Positions 1 through 6,145 of a stretch of 7,298 nt of DNA are shown piece after piece. A model generated the notes under the pieces. The model saw nothing but the letters and a program-made list of their open reading frames with translations. It ran no database searches and was not told the DNA's origin. Numbering within the stretch: the stretch's first letter is position 1; each line of letters opens with the position of its first letter. The stretch is from Candidatus Thalassarchaeaceae archaeon. Lineage in GTDB: Archaea; Thermoplasmatota; Poseidoniia; Poseidoniales; Thalassarchaeaceae. Position numbers and translations under genes: made by a program. The stretch covers positions 1 through 7,298 of the forward strand of contig JAQXFF010000329.1 of assembly GCA_029250425.1 (NCBI GenBank). Reading direction: 5' to 3'.

Positions 1-193
1 GCCAGTGTGGTGTTAGGATGACAACAGCATCATATTCTATTGTTTTCAGTTTCCTGGCCAATCTCGCATATCCCCATCGCAGTGCTTCCCAACCACCTTC
101 ACTGACGGGTTCGTTCTCGTCGGGGTTCTCAGCATACACAAGGTGAGGTGGATGTGGGGCGAGGCATCCGAGAACGATTTCCCCCTTTGTCAT
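1..193 (-). CDS. Class III extradiol ring-cleavage dioxygenase, LigB family, 2-aminophenol 1,6-dioxygenase beta-like (N-terminal part)
   Basis: The first 64 residues of a minus-strand gene are visible; the rest lies beyond the left edge. The start (MTKGEIVLGC) is followed by LAPHPPHLVY, then a GGWEALRW segment and a hydrophobic strand ending in TPHW. This is the N-terminal pattern of LigB-type non-heme Fe(II) extradiol dioxygenases, and is closest in my memory to the beta (catalytic) subunit of 2-aminophenol 1,6-dioxygenase. In that enzyme His13 and His62 bind iron. Here H14 and H63 have the same 49-residue spacing, so both visible ligands are present; the third ligand, a Glu, is off the window. 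Family members open a catechol or aminophenol ring next to the hydroxyl group, in the cytoplasm. ATG at 193 is preceded by GGAAGG four bases upstream. The AMSDH-like ALDH at 714-2165 fits as the next enzyme. Family assignment is firm; the exact substrate is not. Confidence 0.85.
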   Translation of the reverse strand, partial: MTKGEIVLGCLAPHPPHLVYAENPDENEPVSEGGWEALRWGYARLARKLKTIEYDAVVILTPHW

Positions 194-271
194 CGTGCCT
201 TCCAATGGAAGTCGGCATTTGAAACAATGCCCGCGGCAATTGTCATAGGATAGCGGCCCGGCCTCGGAGCG
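194..271. promoter_or_regulatory. Divergent intergenic region
   Basis: These 78 bases separate the start of the leftward dioxygenase gene from the start of the rightward membrane-protein gene, so promoters for both may lie here. I see no convincing -35/-10 pair or archaeal TATA/BRE box; TAGGAT at 246-251 is a weak -10-like match for the plus-strand gene. The one clear structural element is the imperfect inverted repeat at 224-243, annotated separately. Confidence 0.4.
224..243. repeat. Imperfect inverted repeat, possible operator
   Basis: ACAATGCCCGCGGCAATTGT reads as arms ACAATGCC and GGC(A)ATTGT: eight complementary pairs around a 3-nt centre (CGC) with one extra A in the right arm. It lies in the middle of the divergent intergenic region, 31 bases from the dioxygenase start and 28 bases from the membrane-protein start. 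That is a natural place for a dimeric repressor to control both genes. Operator function is inferred from position and symmetry only. Confidence 0.35.
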
Positions 272-724
272 ATGAAGTGGGAGAATCCCCCTCTCGGTCT
301 ATTCGCGATTCCTCCATTAATCGGATTGATATCATCATTTATTGGCCACAAATTCGCCTCTCAATTTGAGATTGAAGATAAGCTATTATCCGATCTTTCC
401 CCCTTGCTTTTCTCTTGGTTAACATTGATTCTTCTCGCTTCTATTCTCATGTTCAGAATTCCGAAGGAATGGGGTGACCCAAAAGAAATGCGATATGGGG
501 TGATGGCGGGTTTGGTCGTTGTTTTCCTACCACAAATGTGTGGCGTGGCATTGATGCTCTGTTCATTTTGGTTCTTGGTCGTCATAACCGGCTGGGTATT
601 CGTATCAACATACCAATGGAAATACGATGTTCAACCGTTCAGAACCGGCTTGTGGTTAGGTGTTGGTGGATTGACTGGGATGTACATGGGCGCTTGGGCC
701 ATGTGGGTCATGTTCAGTGTTTGA
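272..724 (+). CDS. Small multi-pass membrane protein of unknown function
   Basis: A 150-residue, very hydrophobic protein with about four membrane segments at roughly residues 8-26, 43-62, 76-112 (long, perhaps two closely packed helices) and 124-148. Short polar loops separate them, including RIPKEWGDPKEMRYG (62-76) and STYQWKYDVQPFRTG (112-126). Trp and Met are frequent in the last two segments. I do not recognise a family and see no catalytic motif. It is the only rightward gene here. Its last 11 nt overlap the 3' end of the ALDH gene tail to tail, and it diverges from the dioxygenase gene. GGAG sits only two bases before the ATG, which is unusually close, but an in-frame TAG at 251-253 and the lack of another start codon leave ATG 272 as the first possible start. 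The orderly pattern of hydrophobic helices argues for a real gene. Confidence 0.65.
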   Translation: MKWENPPLGLFAIPPLIGLISSFIGHKFASQFEIEDKLLSDLSPLLFSWLTLILLASILMFRIPKEWGDPKEMRYGVMAGLVVVFLPQMCGVALMLCSFWFLVVITGWVFVSTYQWKYDVQPFRTGLWLGVGGLTGMYMGAWAMWVMFSV

Positions 725-2165
725 CACAGATATTGATGGCCTCGGAAAAGAATCCAAGACTCCATCGTCCACCTTCTCGTCCCACACCACTGTTTTTCAC
801 GCCTCCAAAAGGAACACGTAGGTCACGATGCAGCCAACAGTTGACCCATATCATGCCCGAGTCAATTTGTTCGGCCATGGCACTACCTGCTTCTGAATCA
901 GCCGTCCAAATAGAACCGGCCAATCCATAATCGGTCATGTTTGCAATTTCAATCGCTTCTTGGTCATCAGAAAATGGATGTAATGTAACAACCGGACCAA
1001 AAATTTCCTCTGTAGCACATCGGCTGTCAGGGGAAAGTCCATCGATCACGGTTGGAGATACCCAATAACCTTCTTGAAATGCTTCAGGGATTCCAACTGG
1101 TGCCCCTCCTCCACACAATATGTCGCCCCCTTCTTCTTCTGCTAGGTCGATATAAGACAGCACTTTGTCTCGGTGCGCTGCTGATATCAATGCACCCAAC
1201 TCCGTGTGCTCATCAGCAGGGTCTCCAACAACCATGTTTGAAACCGTATTGAGAAAAGCGTCGATAAACGAATCGTAAATTGATTCGTGAATGAGAACTC
1301 TCGAACCACATAGGCATACTTGCCCTTGGTTTAGGAAAGAGGCCCTGACAATGCCCGGCATCATTGCTTCGATATCGACATCTGCACGAACAATGGTTGC
1401 ATTTTTTCCTCCAAGTTCTAGACTTAATTTTTTGAATCCCGATGATGCGGATTTGGCCACTTCACGTCCCGTTGTTGTACCACCCGTGAATGAGATGAGA
1501 TTTACATCGGGGTGAGATGTCAGGGGTGCTCCAGCATCCAAACCATTTCCATGGACGAGGTTGAATACCCCTTTTGGCAACCCAACATCTTCGATGACTT
1601 CAGCGAGTAGTGATGCCGTCATCGGCGTCATTTCCGAAGGTTTTGCAACAACAGTATTGCCCATTAATATGGCGGGTGCAACTTTCCACGACAATAGGTA
1701 GAGGGGGAGATTCCAAGGGGTAATCAAACCTGCAACTCCAACTGGTTTGTAGACGACGCGATTGGTAGCATCACTCATTTCAAAAATTTCCGAATCAAAG
1801 TTCCGACCTTGCTCAGCAAAGAAGCGGAAGTTGGCGACTGAACGAGCGGCATCAACTGAACGTGCAAGTGAAATTGGTTTTCCTGTATCTAGGCTCTCAA
1901 TTTGTGCCACTTCTTCTGCACGATTCTCTAGAGCATCTGCGATTTTTTCCAACCAATCCGCTCTTTCAGTAATGCTGAGATTTCTCCAATCTTCAGCAGC
2001 ATCCAAAGCTGCTTCGACGGCTGCATCAATATCTTCGCCAGACGAGCATGGGATACGTGCAATTTGTGCTCCGTTAGCGGGTGAAAAATCATCAATCCAA
2101 TGGTCGCAATATGCGGGCCGCCACTCTCCATTGATGAAATTGGATAGTTCGATAATATCACTCAT
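714..2165 (-). CDS. Aldehyde dehydrogenase, 2-aminomuconate/2-hydroxymuconate 6-semialdehyde dehydrogenase type (ALDH8-like)
   Basis: A complete NAD(P)-dependent aldehyde dehydrogenase of 483 residues, the normal family length. Visible motifs are TPWNLPL with oxyanion Asn152, the SFTGGTTTG nucleotide-binding turn (225-233), the general base Glu250 in LELGGKN, the catalytic Cys284 in GQVCLCGSR and EEIFGPV (386-392). The C-terminal segment NCWLHRDLRVPFGG closely matches 2-aminomuconate semialdehyde dehydrogenases and human ALDH8A1, and R447 probably corresponds to the substrate-binding Arg464 of the Pseudomonas fluorescens enzyme. These enzymes oxidise the muconic semialdehyde made by ring-cleavage dioxygenases, and a LigB-type dioxygenase gene lies just beyond. 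I chose ATG 2165 over an ATG 15 codons upstream because GGAGAGGG precedes it with good spacing and it overlaps the previous stop as ATGAGTGA. It is the last gene of the leftward operon. Amino- versus hydroxymuconate specificity cannot be settled from sequence. Confidence 0.92.
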   Translation of the reverse strand: MSDIIELSNFINGEWRPAYCDHWIDDFSPANGAQIARIPCSSGEDIDAAVEAALDAAEDWRNLSITERADWLEKIADALENRAEEVAQIESLDTGKPISLARSVDAARSVANFRFFAEQGRNFDSEIFEMSDATNRVVYKPVGVAGLITPWNLPLYLLSWKVAPAILMGNTVVAKPSEMTPMTASLLAEVIEDVGLPKGVFNLVHGNGLDAGAPLTSHPDVNLISFTGGTTTGREVAKSASSGFKKLSLELGGKNATIVRADVDIEAMMPGIVRASFLNQGQVCLCGSRVLIHESIYDSFIDAFLNTVSNMVVGDPADEHTELGALISAAHRDKVLSYIDLAEEEGGDILCGGGAPVGIPEAFQEGYWVSPTVIDGLSPDSRCATEEIFGPVVTLHPFSDDQEAIEIANMTDYGLAGSIWTADSEAGSAMAEQIDSGMIWVNCWLHRDLRVPFGGVKNSGVGREGGRWSLGFFSEAINICVKH

Positions 2166-3309
2166 GGCTACCCTCTCCAGAGAATGGGTTGGAATACTTC
2201 TGCCAATCATAGTACCAACGATCTGAATTTGGATCCCATTCGTCCCATGTGACCACTTGTTCTAATTTCTTCAGTCGATCTGGAGGTACCACACCTGGGA
2301 CAATGAAGGCTTTTTGTCGATGGAGTGGGTACGGATTTCTCAATTCAATCCCAAGAACACCTAGGACTGCACGAGCGACATACCAAGTGGCTTGTGAATT
2401 CCATCCGTGTGCAATTTTAATGACAATTCCTAGACCTTTTGGGAAATCTTCGTGGATGATCGAAAGACCGAGCAAGCCATCTGCCCCTTCCTTGGCCAAA
2501 ACAGTTCCATTTCCTGCTTTTATTGCAGTTGAATCCAAGCGATTGAATCCCCCGACCAGATCTGGAAATTTACACATTGAATCCCAAATCCAATCATCAT
2601 CCTTTTCGCGTGCCAAACCGGCAAACATTACTGCGAGTTCGTTGACTGTATTGGATACAGTGGGCAAACCGCACCCGTCCTTAGAAACTCGTTTCGGCTC
2701 CCAATTTGGGTTCCCCAAGAATCGGCGAAGAACATCTAGGAAAAGTGGAAACCAGTCTGATTGAGGCAATGTATAACCTGCACGATTGATGCCTAAAAGG
2801 CGTAGTGCACGAAGAATGGCAGCATGTTCGCCAGAACATGTATGGAACCATCGTCGTGGCCGTCGCACTTGTCTACCAAATTGAATAAGAGGGACATCAA
2901 GAGGACACTGCATCAATCCCCATTCTGATTCAGTCAGAATTGATTGTGCAGCAGCAACGTGTTCAGTATCCCCATTATGTGAGGAACAGGCAATCGCTTT
3001 TTGCTCATCCGTTAACTCGGAATCGAGAATATCAACAAATGATTTCATCAATAGTGGTTTCATCATACTTCGCCCATAGCAAAGGACATTTCCACCAAAG
3101 GAATGGAAAACATCTGAGCCATGCGCCCATGCAATCGCGCCATGGATTGTATTCTCACTCACATCGTTTCGTCTGAAGTCTACCAGAGGCTCCCATTCTA
3201 CATCCCGCCCCGTTGCAATTCCCTTTGCCCCATCTGAAATTGGCGATGTGGGGTAGACTGCTGAACCCGGCCTTCCGGGTGCAACTGAAGATGGCCGTTG
3301 GTCACTCAT
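2158..3309 (-). CDS. L-asparaginase II (ReAV-type) family protein with altered zinc-site residue
   Basis: A 383-residue cytoplasmic protein of the asparaginase II family (Rhizobium etli ReAV type), which is unrelated to the classical E. coli asparaginases and resembles serine beta-lactamase-fold enzymes. Family landmarks are in order: RSMMKP with the Ser81-x-x-Lys84 catalytic pair, the SSHNGDTEH motif with the second serine (around Ser109/110), CSGEH (158-162), DGCGLP (211-216) and LAKEGADGLLG (271-281). In ReAV, Cys135, Lys138 and Cys189 hold a zinc ion. The matching positions here are Cys158, Glu161 and Cys213, so the lysine is replaced by glutamate. It starts in an ATGA overlap with the flavin oxidoreductase gene and ends in an 8-nt overlap with the ALDH gene. 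A purely household asparaginase seems unlikely inside this operon; hydrolysis of an amide or amino intermediate of the pathway is my inference. The first 35 residues are poorly conserved-looking and rich in P, S and G. Confidence 0.85.
   Translation of the reverse strand: MSDQRPSSVAPGRPGSAVYPTSPISDGAKGIATGRDVEWEPLVDFRRNDVSENTIHGAIAWAHGSDVFHSFGGNVLCYGRSMMKPLLMKSFVDILDSELTDEQKAIACSSHNGDTEHVAAAQSILTESEWGLMQCPLDVPLIQFGRQVRRPRRWFHTCSGEHAAILRALRLLGINRAGYTLPQSDWFPLFLDVLRRFLGNPNWEPKRVSKDGCGLPTVSNTVNELAVMFAGLAREKDDDWIWDSMCKFPDLVGGFNRLDSTAIKAGNGTVLAKEGADGLLGLSIIHEDFPKGLGIVIKIAHGWNSQATWYVARAVLGVLGIELRNPYPLHRQKAFIVPGVVPPDRLKKLEQVVTWDEWDPNSDRWYYDWQKYSNPFSGEGSHE
2171..2178 (-). promoter_or_regulatory. Ribosome binding site of the aldehyde dehydrogenase gene
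   Basis: GGAGAGGG on the minus strand ends five bases before the ATG at 2165. The upstream in-frame ATG at 2210 lies deeper inside the preceding gene, so this site decides the start. It sits within the last codons of the asparaginase-family gene, implying coupled translation. Confidence 0.7.
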
Positions 3310-4523
3310 CTGGCATCACTCCCATTGATGAGGGGCACGACCTTGTCCATGAATGCACTCATGTCTCGACATATGCGAGCAGAATCATGGCGGAAGAAAT
3401 CAAACCACAGCATAAGTCGATCATCAGGATGAAATCTTTCACGAATTTGCGTTGCTACATCAGTTGCATTTCCAATGACGGCATTGTTGCTGGCCTTGGA
3501 TACTTTCGCTGGATCAAGAGTCCCTTCGAGTGCTGCCCAATATGAAGAAAGTGCTCCTTCAGATTCTTGCTGTGCTGCTTTGGTTTTCTCAGACTCGTTC
3601 AATCCTTCTTCTTCATTGAGGAATACCATGACAGTTCGGGGCATCATCCTACGTTCCCACTGACCCTTGTAGGCGCTCTCCATTCGTTCATGTGTGGATT
3701 CAATTATTTCGGGTTGAGTGATACTGAGGTTGAAGACTTGTACAGGCATGAATGTATTCGCATATACCTGGAGCGCAGGTTCGTGGCTTCCGATGACAAG
3801 GTTGACTCCTGCTCGATTCCATTCCTGTGGAACTGTTTTTATTTCTTCAAATTCGTATCTTCGAGGGATGTGGATTTCGGCATTGTCATTCCCATTTGCA
3901 GTTTGAACAGCATGCCAATCCTCATCTGATCGGAAATCCCCCCGGGTCAAGGTAGTCTCTCGAATATCATCTGAACTAATCGTGTCACCGCGAATTAGGC
4001 GTAGCATAATTTCAGTGGCTTCCCAGAAGATTTGCCCTCGAAGTGCTGGCCAAGCTTCCTTCTCTACAGAATTACGTGGCACAATTCCGTAAGGGGAGGC
4101 CATGAATTGAAATCTTCCTGCACTGAAACCAAGATTCAGTTTTCGAGAATCTCCGCGAACTTCTTGCAATGCACAAAAGTTTCCGATTCGCTCAGCCACA
4201 GCAATAGGACCACCGTTTGCAAGAATTGACAAGACTGCACTTCCAATTTCAATTTGTTTTGTTTGTGCCATAGAAAGCATTGCCAATTGGAAGAAATCAG
4301 TGCAAAGGCCCACTTCACCTTTCCAATGAGGAATCACGGGTCTCTTGTTTCGCTTCTGTACTTCGGTAGACAAATGGGCTTGAGCAAGCCAAGCAACTCC
4401 GTACCCCAACTCATCAGCAATTTTCAGTTGCTCTAGATAGTTGGCATACATTGTGGTTTCATCTGGACAGGTACCTGCAGCATCAGGAGTTTGAGAAATT
4501 GAAAAGAAAACATCGAATTCCAT
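3306..4523 (-). CDS. LLM class (bacterial luciferase-like) flavin-dependent oxidoreductase/monooxygenase
   Basis: A 405-residue TIM-barrel flavoprotein of the luciferase-like superfamily. The N-terminal strand MEFDVFFSIS, the helix-strand IADELGYGVAWLAQAHLS (35-52), the GSAVLSILANGGPIAVAERIGNFCALQEV stretch (94-122), LGFSAGRFQF (131-140) and a C-terminal segment ending in FFRHDSARICRDMSAFMDKVVPLI match the usual order of conserved blocks. Members use reduced FMN, or F420, to oxygenate or reduce diverse organic substrates; sequence alone does not tell which. A separate flavin reductase would be needed if it is an FMNH2 monooxygenase, and none is seen here. The ATG directly abuts the TGA of the TPR gene and follows a perfect GGAGG. 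It ends in a 4-nt ATGA overlap with the asparaginase-family gene. A plausible role is oxygenation upstream of ring cleavage. It is somewhat longer than many relatives. Confidence 0.88.
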   Translation of the reverse strand: MEFDVFFSISQTPDAAGTCPDETTMYANYLEQLKIADELGYGVAWLAQAHLSTEVQKRNKRPVIPHWKGEVGLCTDFFQLAMLSMAQTKQIEIGSAVLSILANGGPIAVAERIGNFCALQEVRGDSRKLNLGFSAGRFQFMASPYGIVPRNSVEKEAWPALRGQIFWEATEIMLRLIRGDTISSDDIRETTLTRGDFRSDEDWHAVQTANGNDNAEIHIPRRYEFEEIKTVPQEWNRAGVNLVIGSHEPALQVYANTFMPVQVFNLSITQPEIIESTHERMESAYKGQWERRMMPRTVMVFLNEEEGLNESEKTKAAQQESEGALSSYWAALEGTLDPAKVSKASNNAVIGNATDVATQIRERFHPDDRLMLWFDFFRHDSARICRDMSAFMDKVVPLINGSDAR

Positions 4524-5363
4524 TCAATTTCCTCCATGTACAGAGTCTGCCAATTCATTCAATCGATCCTTGATTGGGTCCGGTGTGGGGCGACCAAGTT
4601 GCATGAATCCAGTCATAACTTGTGATAGGTGTAGTAATTCCAAGTCATCATCCTCCATTGCTCTGGCCATTTCAGCCAACCCCCAACGAGAGACAACAGT
4701 TCCTTCAAAGTCATCTTCGGCTTCAGCAATTTCTAAGGCGGCTTCGTAGTGGATTATGGCTCCATCGACATTGCCTTCAATTGCTTCCAAATGGCCCATG
4801 ATTGCCAAACCATTGACCATTCCTTTCCGATCGCCGAGTTCTTCGAGTAAATCTACGCAACGTGCATGGAATTCTTTGGCTTGCTCTAATTCATTTTCAC
4901 TTCGTGCAATTTCCCCGAGATTGTAGAGGGTATTTGCCAGTCCGACTTTGTCTTCCAATGCTTCTTTCAGGGCAAGGCTTTGCGAGAACGCAGATTTTGC
5001 AGCCGGTATATTTCCTGATTCAAGCGAGAAAATACCGAATTGATTGTTGTAGGATGAACGCAACCAATCATCTTCACTGATTGCAACCAAATCTTTTGCT
5101 TCTGCAAGAGCGGTTCCGTCGTTGACAATCCGTGCCTTGGTCAATAAAGCCCAAGCAAGTTGGTCATTGTCTTCGGTTTCTTTTGCCAATTTAATTGCGT
5201 GTGCAATCAGTGCCTCAGCCCGTTCAGGTTGATCGATTTGCAGTGCGATATCTGCCAGTGTTAGAGCAACACCTGCATCCATCCCCTCATCGAACCCACC
5301 TCCTTTTGCCATCAAATCTAGTAGATGGTGAGCCTGCTCGGGTGTAAGGGATTCGTCAGCCAT
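4524..5363 (-). CDS. Tetratricopeptide repeat (TPR) protein
   Basis: A 279-residue acidic, soluble, all-helical protein. About four to five TPR units of the roughly 40-residue, longer-linker type are visible, at around residues 32-65, 103-135, 142-176, 182-216 and 222-255. The clearest are LANTLYNLGEIARSENELEQAKEFHARCVDLLEELGD and the following unit with GHLEAIEGNVDGAIIHYEAALEIAEAEDD in phase. There is no signal peptide or membrane segment, and no effector domain such as a DNA-binding helix-turn-helix. TPRs mediate protein-protein contacts. In this operon it may scaffold the enzymes or serve a regulatory partner, but that is inference. Its start follows a Shine-Dalgarno fused to the SDR stop codon (TGAGGTGGTCGAATG), and it abuts the flavin oxidoreductase gene. 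Confidence 0.85.
   Translation of the reverse strand: MADESLTPEQAHHLLDLMAKGGGFDEGMDAGVALTLADIALQIDQPERAEALIAHAIKLAKETEDNDQLAWALLTKARIVNDGTALAEAKDLVAISEDDWLRSSYNNQFGIFSLESGNIPAAKSAFSQSLALKEALEDKVGLANTLYNLGEIARSENELEQAKEFHARCVDLLEELGDRKGMVNGLAIMGHLEAIEGNVDGAIIHYEAALEIAEAEDDFEGTVVSRWGLAEMARAMEDDDLELLHLSQVMTGFMQLGRPTPDPIKDRLNELADSVHGGN
4531..4535 (-). promoter_or_regulatory. Ribosome binding site of the flavin oxidoreductase gene
   Basis: A perfect GGAGG lies seven bases before ATG 4523. It also encodes the penultimate Gly-Gly of the TPR protein (GGAGGAAATTGAATG). The stop and start codons abut with no gap, so ribosomes ending on the TPR gene are placed to restart here. Confidence 0.75.
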
Positions 5364-5367
5364 TCGA

Positions 5368-5374
5368 CCACCTC
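5368..5374 (-). promoter_or_regulatory. Ribosome binding site of the TPR gene, fused to the SDR stop codon
   Basis: GAGGTGG overlaps the TGA stop of the SDR gene (TGAGGTGG) and lies four bases before ATG 5363. The same TGAGGTG arrangement occurs at the preceding gene junction, so stop and ribosome site are physically shared. Confidence 0.7.
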
Positions 5375-6134
5375 AAATTGAACGCATTCGGCCGCCATCT
5401 ACTGCCAAACTGATACCTCGAATACCACCAGATTGTGGCAAGCAAAGGAAGGTCACAGCAGAAGCAGTTTCCATGGGGTCGATGAGTCTTCCAATCGGAA
5501 CTTGTGACATCCAAGTGTCGTGGATTTCTTGTTGACTTCTCCCTGTTTTATTCTCAATAGATTCTGCCAGAGAACCCAATCGATCCGTATCGGTAAAGCC
5601 AGGCAAGATATTGTTAATCGTAACACAAGCAGGTAATTCTCGGCTGAGTGATTTTGCCCATGATGCCATCGCCCCTCGAAGGGTATTGGATAATCCGATG
5701 TTGGGTATTGGTTCGCGAACCGAAGTTGAGATGATGTTGACAATACGTCCCATTCCAGATGCCTCCATCGCAGGTACGACCATTTGGGTAATTTGATGAG
5801 AAGCGTGGAGATGACGCTTAAATGGCGCTTCAAAATCCTCGATTTCATTGTCTAGCAATGGGCCACCGGGTGGACCACCTGCGTTGTTTACCAGAATGTG
5901 AATCGGACCGGCTGCCAAGATACCAGAGATTGTTTTGGTGATGGCATCTGCATCTTCAAGATCCAGTGACATTGAACGGACTCCTGGAATTTCAGGTGCG
6001 CTACGGCTGAGCCCGATTACATCAGCGCCGCAAGCCGCTAACATTTCTGCAGTCGCTCTTCCAATGCCTTTGGAGGCTCCACAGACAACAGCTCTCATTC
6101 CTTTCAGTGCATCAGTTGCGTACGGTATTTCCAT
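5373..6134 (-). CDS. Short-chain dehydrogenase/reductase family protein lacking the YxxxK catalytic pair
   Basis: A 253-residue classical-size SDR with a Rossmann fold. The cofactor motif GASKGIG is at 19-25, a DLED acidic stretch at 58-61 and NNAG at 83-86. IVNIISTS (131-138) carries the usual active-site serine, and VTINNILPGFTDTDR and GISLAVDGG mark the C-terminal half. The helix that normally carries Tyr-x-x-x-Lys reads SNTLRGAMASWAKSLSREL; aligned on the conserved WAKSLSREL end, Tyr is Ser149 and Lys is Arg153. SDR paralogues with this S-N-x-x-R version exist as far as I recall, but the canonical hydride-transfer mechanism cannot operate as usual. It may therefore use a different mechanism, bind nucleotide without classical catalysis, or catalyse a non-redox step. 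It sits 9 nt after the formyltransferase stop and 9 nt before the TPR gene. No signal peptide is seen, so it is cytoplasmic. Confidence 0.88.
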   Translation of the reverse strand: MEIPYATDALKGMRAVVCGASKGIGRATAEMLAACGADVIGLSRSAPEIPGVRSMSLDLEDADAITKTISGILAAGPIHILVNNAGGPPGGPLLDNEIEDFEAPFKRHLHASHQITQMVVPAMEASGMGRIVNIISTSVREPIPNIGLSNTLRGAMASWAKSLSRELPACVTINNILPGFTDTDRLGSLAESIENKTGRSQQEIHDTWMSQVPIGRLIDPMETASAVTFLCLPQSGGIRGISLAVDGGRMRSI

Positions 6135-6138
6135 TCTT

Positions 6139-6145
6139 TCACCTC
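6139..6145 (-). promoter_or_regulatory. Ribosome binding site of the SDR gene, fused to the formyltransferase stop codon
   Basis: GAGGTGA overlaps the TGA that ends the formyltransferase frame (TGAGGTGAAAGAATG) and is four bases before ATG 6134. It is a seven-base match to the core anti-Shine-Dalgarno sequence. It supports translational coupling of the SDR gene to ribosomes reaching the far end of the formyltransferase gene. Confidence 0.72.

Noticed and set aside
191..298. Cys-rich in-frame extension upstream of the dioxygenase (NCRGHCFKCR), which looks like a zinc-binding knuckle
   Set aside because: The only start codon in the extension is a TTG four codons before the ATG, downstream of the Cys residues, and the frame closes at a stop at 299-301. 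ATG 193 matches the N-terminus of known relatives.
538..930. Plus-strand frame of 130 residues across the membrane gene end and ALDH end
   Set aside because: Low-complexity basic translation with no hydrophobic or domain pattern; it is a frame shadow of two better supported genes.
2163..2210. Longer ALDH starting 15 codons upstream (MIGRSIPTH...)
   Set aside because: It would overlap the previous gene by more than 50 nt and lacks the Shine-Dalgarno that precedes ATG 2165; the extra residues do not look like the family N-terminus.
1762..2764. Long plus-strand frames opposite the ALDH and asparaginase genes
   Set aside because: Rich in Ser, Arg and Pro without recognisable structure, and complementary to strongly conserved genes; shadows of coding on the other strand.
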